DNA of 39,135 bases from Alphaproteobacteria bacterium (GTDB lineage Bacteria; Pseudomonadota; Alphaproteobacteria; Rhizobiales; Hyphomicrobiaceae): positions 1 to 39,135 of the forward strand of contig JAGVSR010000150.1 of the NCBI GenBank assembly GCA_019137195.1, written 5' to 3'. The translations under genes were made by a program, and so were the position numbers. The notes below the pieces were generated by a model. The model was given only the letters and a program-made list of their open reading frames with translations. It had not been told where the DNA came from and searched no databases. Shown piece by piece: positions 1 through 8,284 of the stretch. The stretch's first letter is position 1. Every line of letters starts with the position of its first letter.

Positions 1-74
1 TCGAGTGAGGAGACGTCCGATCTTGAGGGGCCGCTGGCATTGCTGGCGGCCCTTCTTCTTTGCCGCAAGACCAT

Positions 75-90
75 TGTCGGGTTCGCGACA
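75..90 (+). promoter_or_regulatory. NifA upstream activator sequence (UAS)
   Basis: The site reads TGT-N10-ACA exactly, the established binding pattern of the nitrogen-fixation activator NifA. Its centre lies about 105 bases upstream of the -24 element of the sigma-54 promoter at 185-199. That is roughly -128 from the expected transcript start, within the usual range for NifA sites. A second, imperfect copy (TGT-N10-ACG) lies at 103-118. NifA control of fixA is inferred from motif and spacing. Confidence 0.8.
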
Positions 91-184
91 CGGTCCTTTG
101 CATGTGAGGTATCGGACGCGACCCCGGCCGCAGCAAAGCGCAATAACCCTCGTGATTCCAATGCTTGCGCGCGCCGGTGGCAGT

Positions 185-199
185 TGGCACGAGGCTTGC
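185..199 (+). promoter_or_regulatory. sigma-54 (-24/-12) promoter of fixABCX
   Basis: TGGCAC-N5-TTGC matches the RpoN promoter consensus perfectly, with the invariant GG at 186-187 and GC at 198-199. Transcription should start near 211, about 24 bases before the fixA ATG at 235. Sigma-54 promoters need an activator; the TGT-N10-ACA site at 75-90 points to NifA. The operon should therefore be on under nitrogen-fixing, low-oxygen conditions. Confidence 0.9.
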
Positions 200-234
200 C
201 AATTCCACAGCAGATGGAGCCACAGGAGACCGCG

Positions 235-1089
235 ATGCACATCGTCGTCTGCATCAAGCAAGTCCCCGACTCGGCACAGATCCGCGTCCACCCGGTCACG
301 AACACCATCATGCGCCAGGGTGTTCCGACGATCATCAATCCCTATGATCTCTTTGCGCTCGAGCAGGCAATGCAGCTGCGCGACAAGCACGGCGGCGAGG
401 TGACGGTTCTGACCATGGGCCCGCCAATGGCGGAGGATAGCCTGAGGAAGGCGCTGACCTTCGGCGCCAACCGCGCCGTGCTTCTCACCGACCGCTTCTT
501 CGCCGGCTCTGACACGCTCGCGACATCGTTTGCGCTCGCGTCCGCCATCGAACGTATCGGTGCCACGTGGGGTAGACCGGAGATGGTTTTCACCGGCAAG
601 CAGACTATCGACGGCGATACCGCCCAGGTGGGACCGGGCATCGCCAAGCGGCTGGATCTGCAACAGCTGACATACGTTTCTCGCATTGCCGAGGTCGATC
701 TCGAGGCCAGCGAGGTCACCGTCGAGCGCCGGGCCGAAGGCGGCGTGCAGACGTTGAGGACGAAGTTGCCGTGCCTCGTTGCCATGCTGGAAGGCACCTG
801 CGACATCCGCCGCGGCACGATGGGAGACGCCATGCGGGCCGCGCGCGCCGAGATCGTCAAGTGGAGTGCGGCCGATGCCGGCATCACAGACCTCGGGAAG
901 TGCGGCTTGAAGGGCTCGCCGACGGTCGTCAAGCGAGTGTTCGCGCCGACCCCGCGAGCGGAGAAGGCGAAGATCATCGAGGTCGCCAACTTGAGCCTCG
1001 AGATCTCCGGCACGACGCTCGTGGACGAGATTTTCGCGCACCTACCCAAGCTCGAGGAAGAGCTTGCGAAGGCGCAACAGGGCTACTGA
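235..1089 (+). CDS. fixA: FixA, electron transfer flavoprotein beta-type subunit
   Basis: 284 residues, a normal length for FixA. With FixB it forms the ETF-like heterodimer of the FixABCX complex. The complex takes electrons from NADH and splits them between quinone and a low-potential ferredoxin or flavodoxin that feeds nitrogenase. The N-terminus (MHIVVCIKQVPDSAQIRVHP) and the later GKQTIDGDTAQVGPGIAKRL stretch are typical of the ETF-beta fold. I chose the ATG at 235 because it gives the family N-terminus and follows the sigma-54 promoter closely; upstream in-frame codons would lie in the promoter. It is first in the fixABCX operon, and fixB starts 51 bases downstream. Confidence 0.97.
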   Translation: MHIVVCIKQVPDSAQIRVHPVTNTIMRQGVPTIINPYDLFALEQAMQLRDKHGGEVTVLTMGPPMAEDSLRKALTFGANRAVLLTDRFFAGSDTLATSFALASAIERIGATWGRPEMVFTGKQTIDGDTAQVGPGIAKRLDLQQLTYVSRIAEVDLEASEVTVERRAEGGVQTLRTKLPCLVAMLEGTCDIRRGTMGDAMRAARAEIVKWSAADAGITDLGKCGLKGSPTVVKRVFAPTPRAEKAKIIEVANLSLEISGTTLVDEIFAHLPKLEEELAKAQQGY

Positions 1090-1140
1090 TACGGCACGCG
1101 GCGCCCCTTAAGGGGGGCATGAAACGGCGGAGCAAGAGCC

Positions 1141-2256
1141 ATGAGCACGTCCCCATCGAAGCCTGCAACGCCCGCGCCGGCTGGAGGTCGCGCCGGTATG
1201 AAGGCGGAGCTCTCCGAGCATTTCAGGCAGTACAAGCACGTCTGGGTGTTTGTGGAGCTCGAGCGCGGTGAGGTCCATCCCGTCTCCTGGGAGCTATTGG
1301 GAGAGGGCCGCAAGCTCGCTGACAAGCTCGGCGTCGAGCTGGCGGGCATCGTGATAGGAGCGCCGGGTGCTGCGGCCAGGGCCGCGGCCGACGAGTGCTT
1401 CGCCTACGGCGCCGACGTTGCCTATCTCGTAGAACACCCCGTCCTCGCCGACTACCGCAACGACCCCTACACGCGCGTTTTCACCGAGCTCGTCGATACG
1501 TACAAGCCGGAGATCCTGCTCCTCGGCGCCACGACCCTTGGCCGCGATCTCGCAGGCTCCGTCGCTACCACGCTCAAGACCGGCCTCACCGCCGATTCGA
1601 CCGAGCTTGCCGTCGATGGCGACAAGAGTCTCGCCGCAACCCGTCCGACGTTCGGCGGTTCGCTACTCTGCACCATCTACACGCTGAACTTCCGGCCGCA
1701 GATGGCGACCGTGCGCCCCCGCGTCATGGCCATGCCCGAGCGGCAGGCCGGACGGACAGGGCGCATCATCACCGTGGTTCCCAATCTCATCGAGGACGAG
1801 ATCGTGACCAAGGTGTTGTCGTTCGTTCCTGACCGCGCGGTCGGGAAGGCCAATCTCGCCTATGCCGACATCGTCGTCGCCGGTGGGCTCGGCCTGCAGT
1901 CGGCTGAGAACTATCAGCTGATCCGGGGCCTGGCGTCGGCGCTCGGCGCCGAGTACGGCGGATCCCGTCCGCTCGTGCAGAAGGGCTGGATCGCCGCCGA
2001 CCGCCAGATCGGTCAGACCGGCAAGACCATCCGCCCGAAGCTCTATATCGCCGCTGGCATCTCGGGCGCCATCCAACACCGAGTCGGCGTCGAAGGCGCA
2101 GACCTCATCGTGGCCATCAACACCGACAAGAACGCGCCGATCTTCGACTTCGCGCACCTGGGCGTCGTCGCCGACGCCATGAAGGTGCTGCCGGCGCTCA
2201 AAGCCGCCTTCGACCGACGGTTGTCCGTCCATCGTCACGACCTGCTTGCAGGCTGA
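1141..2256 (+). CDS. fixB: FixB, electron transfer flavoprotein alpha-type subunit
   Basis: 371 residues. This is the larger partner of FixA and carries the C-terminal FAD-binding domain. The C-terminal half shows the ETF-alpha signature, including [18 protein letters not shown] and, after it, the [20 protein letters not shown] region that binds FAD. The segment [20 protein letters not shown] near residue 32 is characteristic of FixB rather than housekeeping EtfA. The ATG at 1141 gives the expected N-terminal extension. An alternative ATG at 1198 has a GGAGG ten bases upstream and would shorten the protein by 19 residues. The gene is second in the operon, with fixC 26 bases downstream. Confidence 0.97.
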   Translation: MSTSPSKPATPAPAGGRAGMKAELSEHFRQYKHVWVFVELERGEVHPVSWELLGEGRKLADKLGVELAGIVIGAPGAAARAAADECFAYGADVAYLVEHPVLADYRNDPYTRVFTELVDTYKPEILLLGATTLGRDLAGSVATTLKTGLTADSTELAVDGDKSLAATRPTFGGSLLCTIYTLNFRPQMATVRPRVMAMPERQAGRTGRIITVVPNLIEDEIVTKVLSFVPDRAVGKANLAYADIVVAGGLGLQSAENYQLIRGLASALGAEYGGSRPLVQKGWIAADRQIGQTGKTIRPKLYIAAGISGAIQHRVGVEGADLIVAINTDKNAPIFDFAHLGVVADAMKVLPALKAAFDRRLSVHRHDLLAG

Positions 2257-2282
2257 GCTTCGCGTCAACTGGAGATACGCCC

Positions 2283-3584
2283 ATGATCGACGAGAAATTC
2301 GATGCTATCGTCGTCGGTGCCGGTCCGGCGGGGAACGCCTGTGCGCTGACCATGGCGCAGCGCGGCATGAAGGTGCTGCAGCTCGAGCGCGGCGAATATC
2401 CAGGCTCGAAGAACGTGCAGGGGGCTATCCTTTACGCCGATGCTCTCGACAAGCTGATCCCGGACTTTCGCGAGGATGCGCCGCTCGAGCGCCACGTCAT
2501 CGAGCAAAGGCTATGGATGATGGACGACCGCTCGACGTCGTCCATGCAATACCGGTCGGAGGACTTCAACGAGGAGAAGCCGAACCGCTACACGATCATT
2601 CGGGCCCCGTTCGACAAATGGTTCTCGAGGCGCGTACAGGCTGCAGGTGCCATCGTCATATGCGAGACGACGGTGACCGAGCTCGTGCAGGAGGTCGACG
2701 GCCGTGTGATTGGCGTTCGCACCGACCGCCTCGGCGGATTCATCAGAGCCGACGTGGTTGTGCTCGCCGAGGGCGTCAACGGCCTATTGGGCGAGCGCGC
2801 CGGTCTGCGATCCGTGCCGAAACCCTCGACCGTCGCTCTCGCCGTCAAGGAGATGCACTTCATCCCCCGTGAGACGATCGAGAGCCGTTTCAACCTCGAG
2901 GGCGACGAGGGCGTCGTCATCGAGGCGGCTGGTACCATCACCAAGGGCATGACCGGCACGGCGTTCATCTACACCAACAAGGAATCTCTCTCGGTCGGCA
3001 TCGGCTGCCTCGTGTCCGACTTCGCCGAGACGAAGGAGACACCGTACGGGCTGCTAGAGCGGTTCAAGCAGCATCCTTCGGTCAAGCCGCTACTCACCGG
3101 TTCCGAGGTCAAGGAATATGCTGCGCACATGATTCCGGAGGGCGGGTACAACGCCATACCGCAGCTCTTCGGCCATGGCTGGGTGGTGGTCGGCGATGCC
3201 GGCCAGTTCGTCAATGCCGTGCATCGCGAAGGCTCGAACCTCGCGATGACCACCGGACGGATCGCAGGCGAGGCGGTCTTCCAGGTCAAGTCGCGCCGCG
3301 AGGCACCGACGGCCGAGAACCTTTCGCGCTACAAGCAGATGCTCGACGCCACCTTCGTCATGAAGGACATGAAGAAATACAAGGACCTTCCGGGCGCACT
3401 GCACAACAAGCACTATTTCACGACCTATCCGCACCTTCTGAGCCAGGCCATGCAGACGTGGTTCCGCGTCGACGGCGTCGATAAGAAGGCGAAGGAGAAC
3501 GAGATCGTGAAGTCATTCGTCAAAACGCGGAGCTTCACCGGACTTCTCTCCGACGCCTGGACCATGGCGCGCGCGTGGCGTTGA
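2283..3584 (+). CDS. fixC: FixC, flavoprotein-quinone oxidoreductase subunit
   Basis: 433 residues, similar to ETF-ubiquinone oxidoreductases. FixC is the FAD subunit of FixABCX that passes the high-potential electrons to the membrane quinone pool. The N-terminus has the Rossmann FAD motif GAGPAG at residues 12-17, followed by a Glu (QLERGEYPG) that usually binds the ribose. A second FAD-contacting motif, [19 protein letters not shown], lies in the C-terminal half. A GGAGA ribosome site precedes the ATG at 2283. The fixC-fixX gap of 90 bases holds the palindrome CCTCTCGAGAGG at 3630-3641, which could fold in the message. Confidence 0.97.
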   Translation: MIDEKFDAIVVGAGPAGNACALTMAQRGMKVLQLERGEYPGSKNVQGAILYADALDKLIPDFREDAPLERHVIEQRLWMMDDRSTSSMQYRSEDFNEEKPNRYTIIRAPFDKWFSRRVQAAGAIVICETTVTELVQEVDGRVIGVRTDRLGGFIRADVVVLAEGVNGLLGERAGLRSVPKPSTVALAVKEMHFIPRETIESRFNLEGDEGVVIEAAGTITKGMTGTAFIYTNKESLSVGIGCLVSDFAETKETPYGLLERFKQHPSVKPLLTGSEVKEYAAHMIPEGGYNAIPQLFGHGWVVVGDAGQFVNAVHREGSNLAMTTGRIAGEAVFQVKSRREAPTAENLSRYKQMLDATFVMKDMKKYKDLPGALHNKHYFTTYPHLLSQAMQTWFRVDGVDKKAKENEIVKSFVKTRSFTGLLSDAWTMARAWR

Positions 3585-3674
3585 CGCACTAGGGATCGAC
3601 TGCCTCCAAGCACCCGCGCTCGGCGGCATCCTCTCGAGAGGAGGGTTGCCGGACGCTAGAAAAAGGAGCCTCAA

Positions 3675-3977
3675 ATGACTGCTGCCACCGAGCCTGCCGT
3701 CCGGGTCGAGGACAAGCTCTACCAGAACCGGTATCTTGTCGACGCGGGACGCCCCCACATCAAAGTGAAACCGCACGAGGTGCCGTCTGACGCCCTTCTG
3801 AGCCTGACGCGCGTGTGTCCGGCGGGCTGCTATGCGGTGAGCGACAGCGGGCAGGTTGAGATTACGCCGGACGGGTGCATGGAATGTGGCACCTGCCGCG
3901 TCATCGCCGCTGCGACTGACGACATTGAATGGAACTACCCGCGCGGCGGTTTCGGCGTGCTGTTCAAGTTCGGATGA
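3675..3977 (+). CDS. fixX: FixX, ferredoxin-like subunit
   Basis: 100 residues, a normal FixX length. It carries an iron-sulfur cluster and relays electrons within FixABCX. Cysteines at residues 48, 52, 68, 71 and 74 form a CxxxC pair plus a CxxCxxC group (VCPAGCY and CMECGTC), the FixX pattern. The N-terminal [17 protein letters not shown] is also typical. An AAGGAG ribosome site precedes the ATG. It is the last gene of the operon. No nifU, nifH or other nif gene follows, so nitrogenase itself must be encoded elsewhere. Confidence 0.97.
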   Translation: MTAATEPAVRVEDKLYQNRYLVDAGRPHIKVKPHEVPSDALLSLTRVCPAGCYAVSDSGQVEITPDGCMECGTCRVIAAATDDIEWNYPRGGFGVLFKFG

Positions 3978-4385
3978 CAACGTTTGTCGGATGAACGGCT
4001 TGGCCGGCTAACGTTGCGCTGGTGTTCCCGCGGCGATCTCGGCGACCAGGCGCTTGAGCAGATCGAGTCACGAGCTCGACGCCGTTAGGAGGTGGCGACG
4101 AACGCGGCGCTGCGCGTGGAGCCATACCTGACGTCGGCTCCACTGTGCGTGGCCAAGTCGTCGAGAAGCAAATGCTCGTCGAGGCGCCCGGAAGACACGA
4201 GGTCGACCGTCCCCAGGAATGCGATGTGCTCGCTGGCGTCGTGGCCGGACGGCAGTGGCCGATTACCACTCACGCTAATGCCGGCAAAGAGCGCCGGGGT
4301 ATCGTGCTGCTGGCGGCCCTTGTCGGCGTCGCAGCCAGCCTGGCATAATGACTTGTAGAATGGCCGTTCGGCCGTGGCGCTGGCG
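3978..4385. other. intergenic region between fixX and the secretion operon, no confident gene
   Basis: 408 bases between the converging fixX and HlyD-type genes. Short open frames exist on both strands (for example 4145-4348 plus and 4085-4405 minus). None has a convincing ribosome site or recognisable protein. A weak inverted repeat (GACAA-CGT-TTGTC, about 3976-3990) follows fixX but has no T-tract, so I do not call it a terminator. It may be decayed coding sequence, but I cannot name a source. Confidence 0.5.
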
Positions 4386-5756
4386 TCAGGTTTCGTGCAG
4401 CCCACGCCTCAGCGCCGCCCGGAACGGCTGCAGCAGGTAATCGAGCAGAGTGCGCTCCTCGGCGACGATCACCACGTCCGCTGCCATGCCGGCGATCAGC
4501 TCGGCGTTAGGAGCCTCCGCCTTGAGCTTCTGCCGGTCGACCTCGACACGCGCCAGGTAGTAGGACTGCTGTCCGTTCGTGTCAGTAACCCGGTCCGGCG
4601 AGATAGAGAGCACGCGCCCCTCGATGCGAGGCATGACTCGGCTCGAGTAGGCAAGCAGATGCACGTTCGCCAGCAAACCCGGATGAACGCGGTGGACATC
4701 GTTCGGGTAGACGTGAGCGTCGATGATCAGCTTACCCTCGGAGGGGACGATCTCGAGGATGGTCTCGCCGCGCTGCACGACACCGCCGATGGTTTTGGCG
4801 CGCATGTTGATCACGGTGCCCGCGACCGGAGCGGTGACGACCGTGCGGCTGAGAATGTCGCGGCTGGCATTGAGCCGCTCCGTCACGTCGCCGAGCTCGG
4901 CGTGGGCTTTATCCCATTCGGCGTTGATCTCGCTGAGCCGCTCGGCATCGGCGGAGGCCATCTGGAGGTTGGCCTCGGCAATCTGCTGGCGCACGCGGCC
5001 GAGATCGGCCGTGAGCTCGCCTTGGCGGCCGACGAGCTCGGCCTCGCCACGTTGCAGCCTCAGGGCCTCGGGCCTGGGCAACAGGCCCTGGCTGACGAGC
5101 TTGAGCTTTGCGGTCGCCTCCTGGCGGATGAACCCGAGCTGGGCGACCGTGCTGTCGATCTGCGCATTGAGGCCGTTGATCAGCTGGTTGAACTGCGCGA
5201 CCTTCTCGGCAAGCACGCTCTGGCGCGCGCGATGCACGTCGCGGCGCGCAGCGAAGATCTGCCGTTGCGATTGTGTGATGGCGTCGGCACCCGGCGCGCC
5301 CTCGATCTCTGGCGGGAACGCGACCGCTGTAGCGCCCGACCGTTCCGCTTCGAGGCGAACTTTTCTCGCAAGCAGCGACAGGCGCTGAGCGGAGAGCGAC
5401 TCGAACTGTGTTCGCGACTGGAGCGGATCGAGTACGACCAGCGGCTGCCCCTCGACCACCACGTCGCCCTCGCGCACGTTGAGCTCGCGGACGATGCCGC
5501 CTTCGAGGTGCTGGACGGTCTTGCGGTTGCTGTCGGGACTGACGATGCCGGGTGCCACCGCACCCCCCGCGAGCGGCGCGAAGCCGGCCCACATGCAGAA
5601 GCCCAGAACGAACACGAGAATGACAGCATAGCCGGAGCGTTCCGGCTGTCGCACACTATCGGCAAGGCGCGGCGGGTGCCATTCGGCGGCTACTGCCGTC
5701 GACAGGTTCGATACCGGACGGGTGCCAACGGCGACGGTGATGCTGGTGTCGGTCAT
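4386..5756 (-). CDS. type I secretion membrane fusion protein, HlyD/PrtE family
   Basis: 456 residues, the usual size. This is the periplasmic adaptor of a type I secretion system, linking the inner-membrane ABC transporter to a TolC-type outer-membrane channel. It has a cytoplasmic N-terminus of about 40 residues, one membrane segment (about 43-62, AVILVFVLGFCMWAGF), a biotinyl-lipoyl-like segment (VQHLEGGIVRELNVREGDVV), a long helical hairpin rich in Gln, Arg and Leu, and a C-terminal beta domain (TVVTAPVAGTVINM onward). Its start overlaps the stop of the ABC gene by four bases (ATGA), indicating coupled translation. No TolC homologue lies in the window. Confidence 0.93.
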   Translation of the reverse strand: MTDTSITVAVGTRPVSNLSTAVAAEWHPPRLADSVRQPERSGYAVILVFVLGFCMWAGFAPLAGGAVAPGIVSPDSNRKTVQHLEGGIVRELNVREGDVVVEGQPLVVLDPLQSRTQFESLSAQRLSLLARKVRLEAERSGATAVAFPPEIEGAPGADAITQSQRQIFAARRDVHRARQSVLAEKVAQFNQLINGLNAQIDSTVAQLGFIRQEATAKLKLVSQGLLPRPEALRLQRGEAELVGRQGELTADLGRVRQQIAEANLQMASADAERLSEINAEWDKAHAELGDVTERLNASRDILSRTVVTAPVAGTVINMRAKTIGGVVQRGETILEIVPSEGKLIIDAHVYPNDVHRVHPGLLANVHLLAYSSRVMPRIEGRVLSISPDRVTDTNGQQSYYLARVEVDRQKLKAEAPNAELIAGMAADVVIVAEERTLLDYLLQPFRAALRRGLHET

Positions 5757-7546
5757 GACGCGCTGGCCTCAAGCTCGGATGACCTCGTGAGGGCGTTCGG
5801 CTGTGATCCCGTGCGTCTGAGGGGCACGGCATCGGCTCCGCCCGCCATGGCAGATGTCTCGCTCCAGGCTTCGAGCACATCGTCGCGTTGGCCGTACAGG
5901 ATCACGGTACCCTCGCTGAGGACGACGATCTTGTCGGCCTGCGCCAGCGTGGACGGCCGGTGCCCCACGATGACCAGGGCCGAGCCCGTGGCCTTGAGGT
6001 CCTTGATTGCGTCGGTGAGGGCGCACTCTCCCGCCTGGTCGAGATTGGCGTTTGGCTCATCGAGCACGATCAGTCGGGGCGAACCGAAGACGGCGCGGGC
6101 CAACCCGACCCGTTGGCGCTGTCCGCCCGAGAGCCGCACACCGCCCGAGCCGATCGGCGTGGCATAGCCACCCGGCAGCCGCTGGATCATGGGGTGAGCG
6201 TGGGCGCTGACCGCGGCTGCCACGACCTCGCCGTCGCGCGGCTCGCCCATGCGAGCGATGTTCTCAGCGACCGTGCCCGGGAAAAGCTCGACGTCCTGCG
6301 GCAGGTAGCCGATGTATCGCCCGAGGTCGTCGGCGGGCCAGTGCTTGAGATCGGAGCCATCGAGACGGACAGCACCGCTGTAAGGTTGGGCCAGTCCGAC
6401 TAGGAGCCGGCACAGCGTACTCTTGCCTGCCCCTGACGGCCCGACAACCGCCAGCACCTCGCCCGGCTCGACGACGAACGACACGTCGTGAAGGACGACC
6501 GCTCCACTGCCGCCGATCGCATAGGACAGCTGCTCGACCTCGAGCCGCCCCGCAGGCGCAGGCAGCGCTGTCATGCGCGGCTCGGCGGGATATGCTTCGA
6601 GGTGCCGGTTCAAGCGCTCGAGCGCGAGGCGTGCCGAGACGAAGCTCTTCCATCCTCCGATAGCCATTTCGACCGGTGCCAGCGCGCGCCCGAGCAGGAT
6701 TGCCGCCGCGATCATGCTTCCGGTCGTGATCTGGTTGTCCACCACGAGCCACGCTCCGCCGCCGAGAACCCCGATCTGGACCGCGGCACGTACGAACTTG
6801 GTTGCGAGCAGAATGCGTCCAGAAGTCTCTCCAGCCAGCTGGTAGGCGGCGGTTACGTCCGCGTTCGCCGCCCGCCAGCGCGACAGCATGGCCGGCATCA
6901 TCCCCATGGCGCGAACGACCTCGGCATTGCGGATCGTGATGTCTGCAAGGCCCATCGCCTGGCGGTAGGCCTGGTGCGCGCCCAGCGTCGCCTGCCGTGT
7001 CGCGCGCTCGTTTGCGATGCTGAGCACGAACAGGAGCACGGCCGAAACCAGGGCAATGCCACCCAGATAGGGATGCAGCAGCCAGATGAAGACGACGAAG
7101 ATGGGCACCCACGGTGCATCGAAAAATGCTGCCATGCCCTGGGTGGCGACGAGGTTCTGGATCTCGCCGATATCTCGCAGTGGTTCGGTGCCCTTGTCGT
7201 CACCCGCGAGGTTCGCGCGCACGCTGCTCTCGATGAAGACGGGTCCGAGCGACTCGTTGATCCATGCTCCCGTACGCATCGCCACCGCGGCGCGAAGCGT
7301 ATCGAGCAGGCTCATGACGAGCACGGCTCCAAGCGCCATGAGCGTCAGCAGCGCCAGTGTCTCGAGACTGGCCGACCGCAACACCCGATCCATGACCTGC
7401 AGCATGTAGAGCGGCGTGGCCAGGATGAGAATGTTAATGGCGAGGCTGAAAACCGCCACCGTGCGCAGGGCACTCTTGCACTCGCTCATCGCCTGGGCGA
7501 GCTGAGGCGCGTACGCTTGAGCCTGCTCCCGTTGTCCGAACAACAT
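5753..7546 (-). CDS. type I secretion ABC transporter (permease-ATPase), PrtD family
   Basis: 597 residues. This is the inner-membrane exporter that recognises the substrate and drives secretion with ATP. The N-terminal half is a membrane domain with hydrophobic segments near 28-48, 62-82, 145-176 and 255-290. The ATPase follows, with Walker A GPSGAGKST (369-377), signature LSGGQ (472-476) and Walker B LIVLDEP (492-498). There is no N-terminal C39 peptidase domain, so it should not cleave a double-glycine leader. That fits the PrtD class, which reads an uncleaved C-terminal signal. It lies downstream of the Cys/His-rich peptide gene (7786-8007) with a hairpin between them. Confidence 0.94.
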   Translation of the reverse strand: MLFGQREQAQAYAPQLAQAMSECKSALRTVAVFSLAINILILATPLYMLQVMDRVLRSASLETLALLTLMALGAVLVMSLLDTLRAAVAMRTGAWINESLGPVFIESSVRANLAGDDKGTEPLRDIGEIQNLVATQGMAAFFDAPWVPIFVVFIWLLHPYLGGIALVSAVLLFVLSIANERATRQATLGAHQAYRQAMGLADITIRNAEVVRAMGMMPAMLSRWRAANADVTAAYQLAGETSGRILLATKFVRAAVQIGVLGGGAWLVVDNQITTGSMIAAAILLGRALAPVEMAIGGWKSFVSARLALERLNRHLEAYPAEPRMTALPAPAGRLEVEQLSYAIGGSGAVVLHDVSFVVEPGEVLAVVGPSGAGKSTLCRLLVGLAQPYSGAVRLDGSDLKHWPADDLGRYIGYLPQDVELFPGTVAENIARMGEPRDGEVVAAAVSAHAHPMIQRLPGGYATPIGSGGVRLSGGQRQRVGLARAVFGSPRLIVLDEPNANLDQAGECALTDAIKDLKATGSALVIVGHRPSTLAQADKIVVLSEGTVILYGQRDDVLEAWSETSAMAGGADAVPLRRTGSQPNALTRSSELEASAS

Positions 7547-7694
7547 CGTGTCACCGTCCTGGCTTCACGCGCACCCATTTGGGAACGCCCGTAATCGGGC
7601 AGGCAAGATACGAACCAGTTGCCGTCGATGCGGGCCATGAGCCCGAAGATTGATTAACCGCGAAATTGCCGCCTCGTCCGAGGCCTCAACGAAG

Positions 7695-7725
7695 AAGTCC
7701 GCGCCCGGAGATCGGGCGCGGACTT
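7695..7725 (-). terminator. strong hairpin between peptide gene and ABC transporter gene
   Basis: A perfect 13-base-pair stem (AAGTCCGCGCCCG at 7695-7707, CGGGCGCGGACTT at 7713-7725) with a five-base loop. On the minus strand it is followed by a moderately T-rich stretch (TTCTTCGTTG). It starts about 60 bases after the peptide stop codon and ends about 150 bases before the transporter start. It could be a leaky terminator giving more peptide than transporter message, or an mRNA-stabilising hairpin. Confidence 0.6.
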
Positions 7726-7785
7726 TGAGCAATGGCAGAGAGGCTCGGTTGCGCGTTCGTGTGAACCGGGCGGACGCTGCCTGAC

Positions 7786-8007
7786 TCAGGCGAGCCCAAT
7801 ATCGGGAGCCGGATTGCAGGGAGGTTTCACCTCGCAGCTGCCGTCCGTCTTGAAGCTGTCGGAAGGGCCGCATTTCGGCGGAGCATGGCAGTCATGCTTC
7901 GGCGCGCAATCGTGCTTCGGCTGATGGCAGTCGTGCTTGGGCTTCGGGTGGTGGCAAGGGGGCTTGGGCTTAGGCTTGCAGACCTTAACGCATTTCCAAA
8001 GTGCCAT
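7786..8007 (-). CDS. 73-residue Cys/His/Lys/Pro-rich peptide, candidate type I secretion substrate
   Basis: I do not recognise a family. It has nine Cys (6, 10, 18, 27, 34, 40, 46, 58, 64), seven His, twelve Lys and fifteen Pro. Three KHDC repeats lie at 24-27, 31-34 and 37-40. It starts MALWKCVKVCK, with no Sec or Tat signal and no double-glycine leader, and ends in PAPDIGLA. An acidic residue followed by hydrophobic residues is the C-terminal pattern of PrtD-type substrates. The ATG at 8007 has GAGGA eight bases upstream. It is the first gene ahead of the ABC and HlyD genes on the same strand. I infer an exported metal-binding or disulfide-rich peptide; an intracellular metal-binding peptide is the alternative. 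Confidence 0.7.
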   Translation of the reverse strand: MALWKCVKVCKPKPKPPCHHPKPKHDCHQPKHDCAPKHDCHAPPKCGPSDSFKTDGSCEVKPPCNPAPDIGLA

Positions 8008-8214
8008 GGCGCATGTCCTCGTCTGTTGAAGTAGTGACGCCATTGAACGCTAAGTTCGAAATCCGATGCTGTCAGTCTCTTTTTGGGGCGGTGGTAAAGG
8101 ATCCAGTGAGCAGCAGGAGAACGGATCGTTCTGCATGTCTCAGAAAATCGGCTTGCTTAAGTATGAATTTGAATATCGGTTGCAAAACGCAATACGAGAG
8201 GGCCACGCCGCAAC
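8008..8214. other. leader/promoter region of the peptide-transporter operon
   Basis: About 200 bases, lower in GC than the surroundings, between the beta-barrel gene's terminator and the peptide start. It should hold the minus-strand promoter of the secretion operon. I see TTGCAA-like hexamers but no promoter close enough to consensus to call. A plus-strand frame at 8066-8251 runs through the terminator and has no good ribosome site, so I do not count it as a gene. Confidence 0.4.
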
Positions 8215-8242
8215 AAAGAAAAAAGGGAGCGAAACCGCTCCC
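8215..8242 (-). terminator. rho-independent terminator of the outer-membrane protein gene
   Basis: On the minus strand a seven-base-pair GC-rich stem (GGGAGCG / CGCTCCC, 8225-8242) with a four-base loop is followed by an unbroken T-tract, with a few more T residues further on. It lies about 40 bases after the stop of the beta-barrel gene at 8285. This is the clearest intrinsic terminator in the window. It separates that gene from the peptide-secretion operon. Confidence 0.88.
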
Positions 8243-8284
8243 TTCTCGTAGACAGTGCAAGAGAAATCCGACAGCGGCCTCACG

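Noticed and set aside
103-118. second NifA site TGT-N10-ACG
   Set aside because: The last base of the ACA half is wrong, so I keep it only as a possible weak site beside the perfect one at 75-90.
4374-6167. 597-codon open frame on the plus strand
   Set aside because: It is the antisense shadow of the HlyD and ABC transporter genes, both with clear motifs.
8066-8251. 61-codon plus-strand frame
   Set aside because: It reads through the clear minus-strand terminator, has no ribosome site and no family resemblance.
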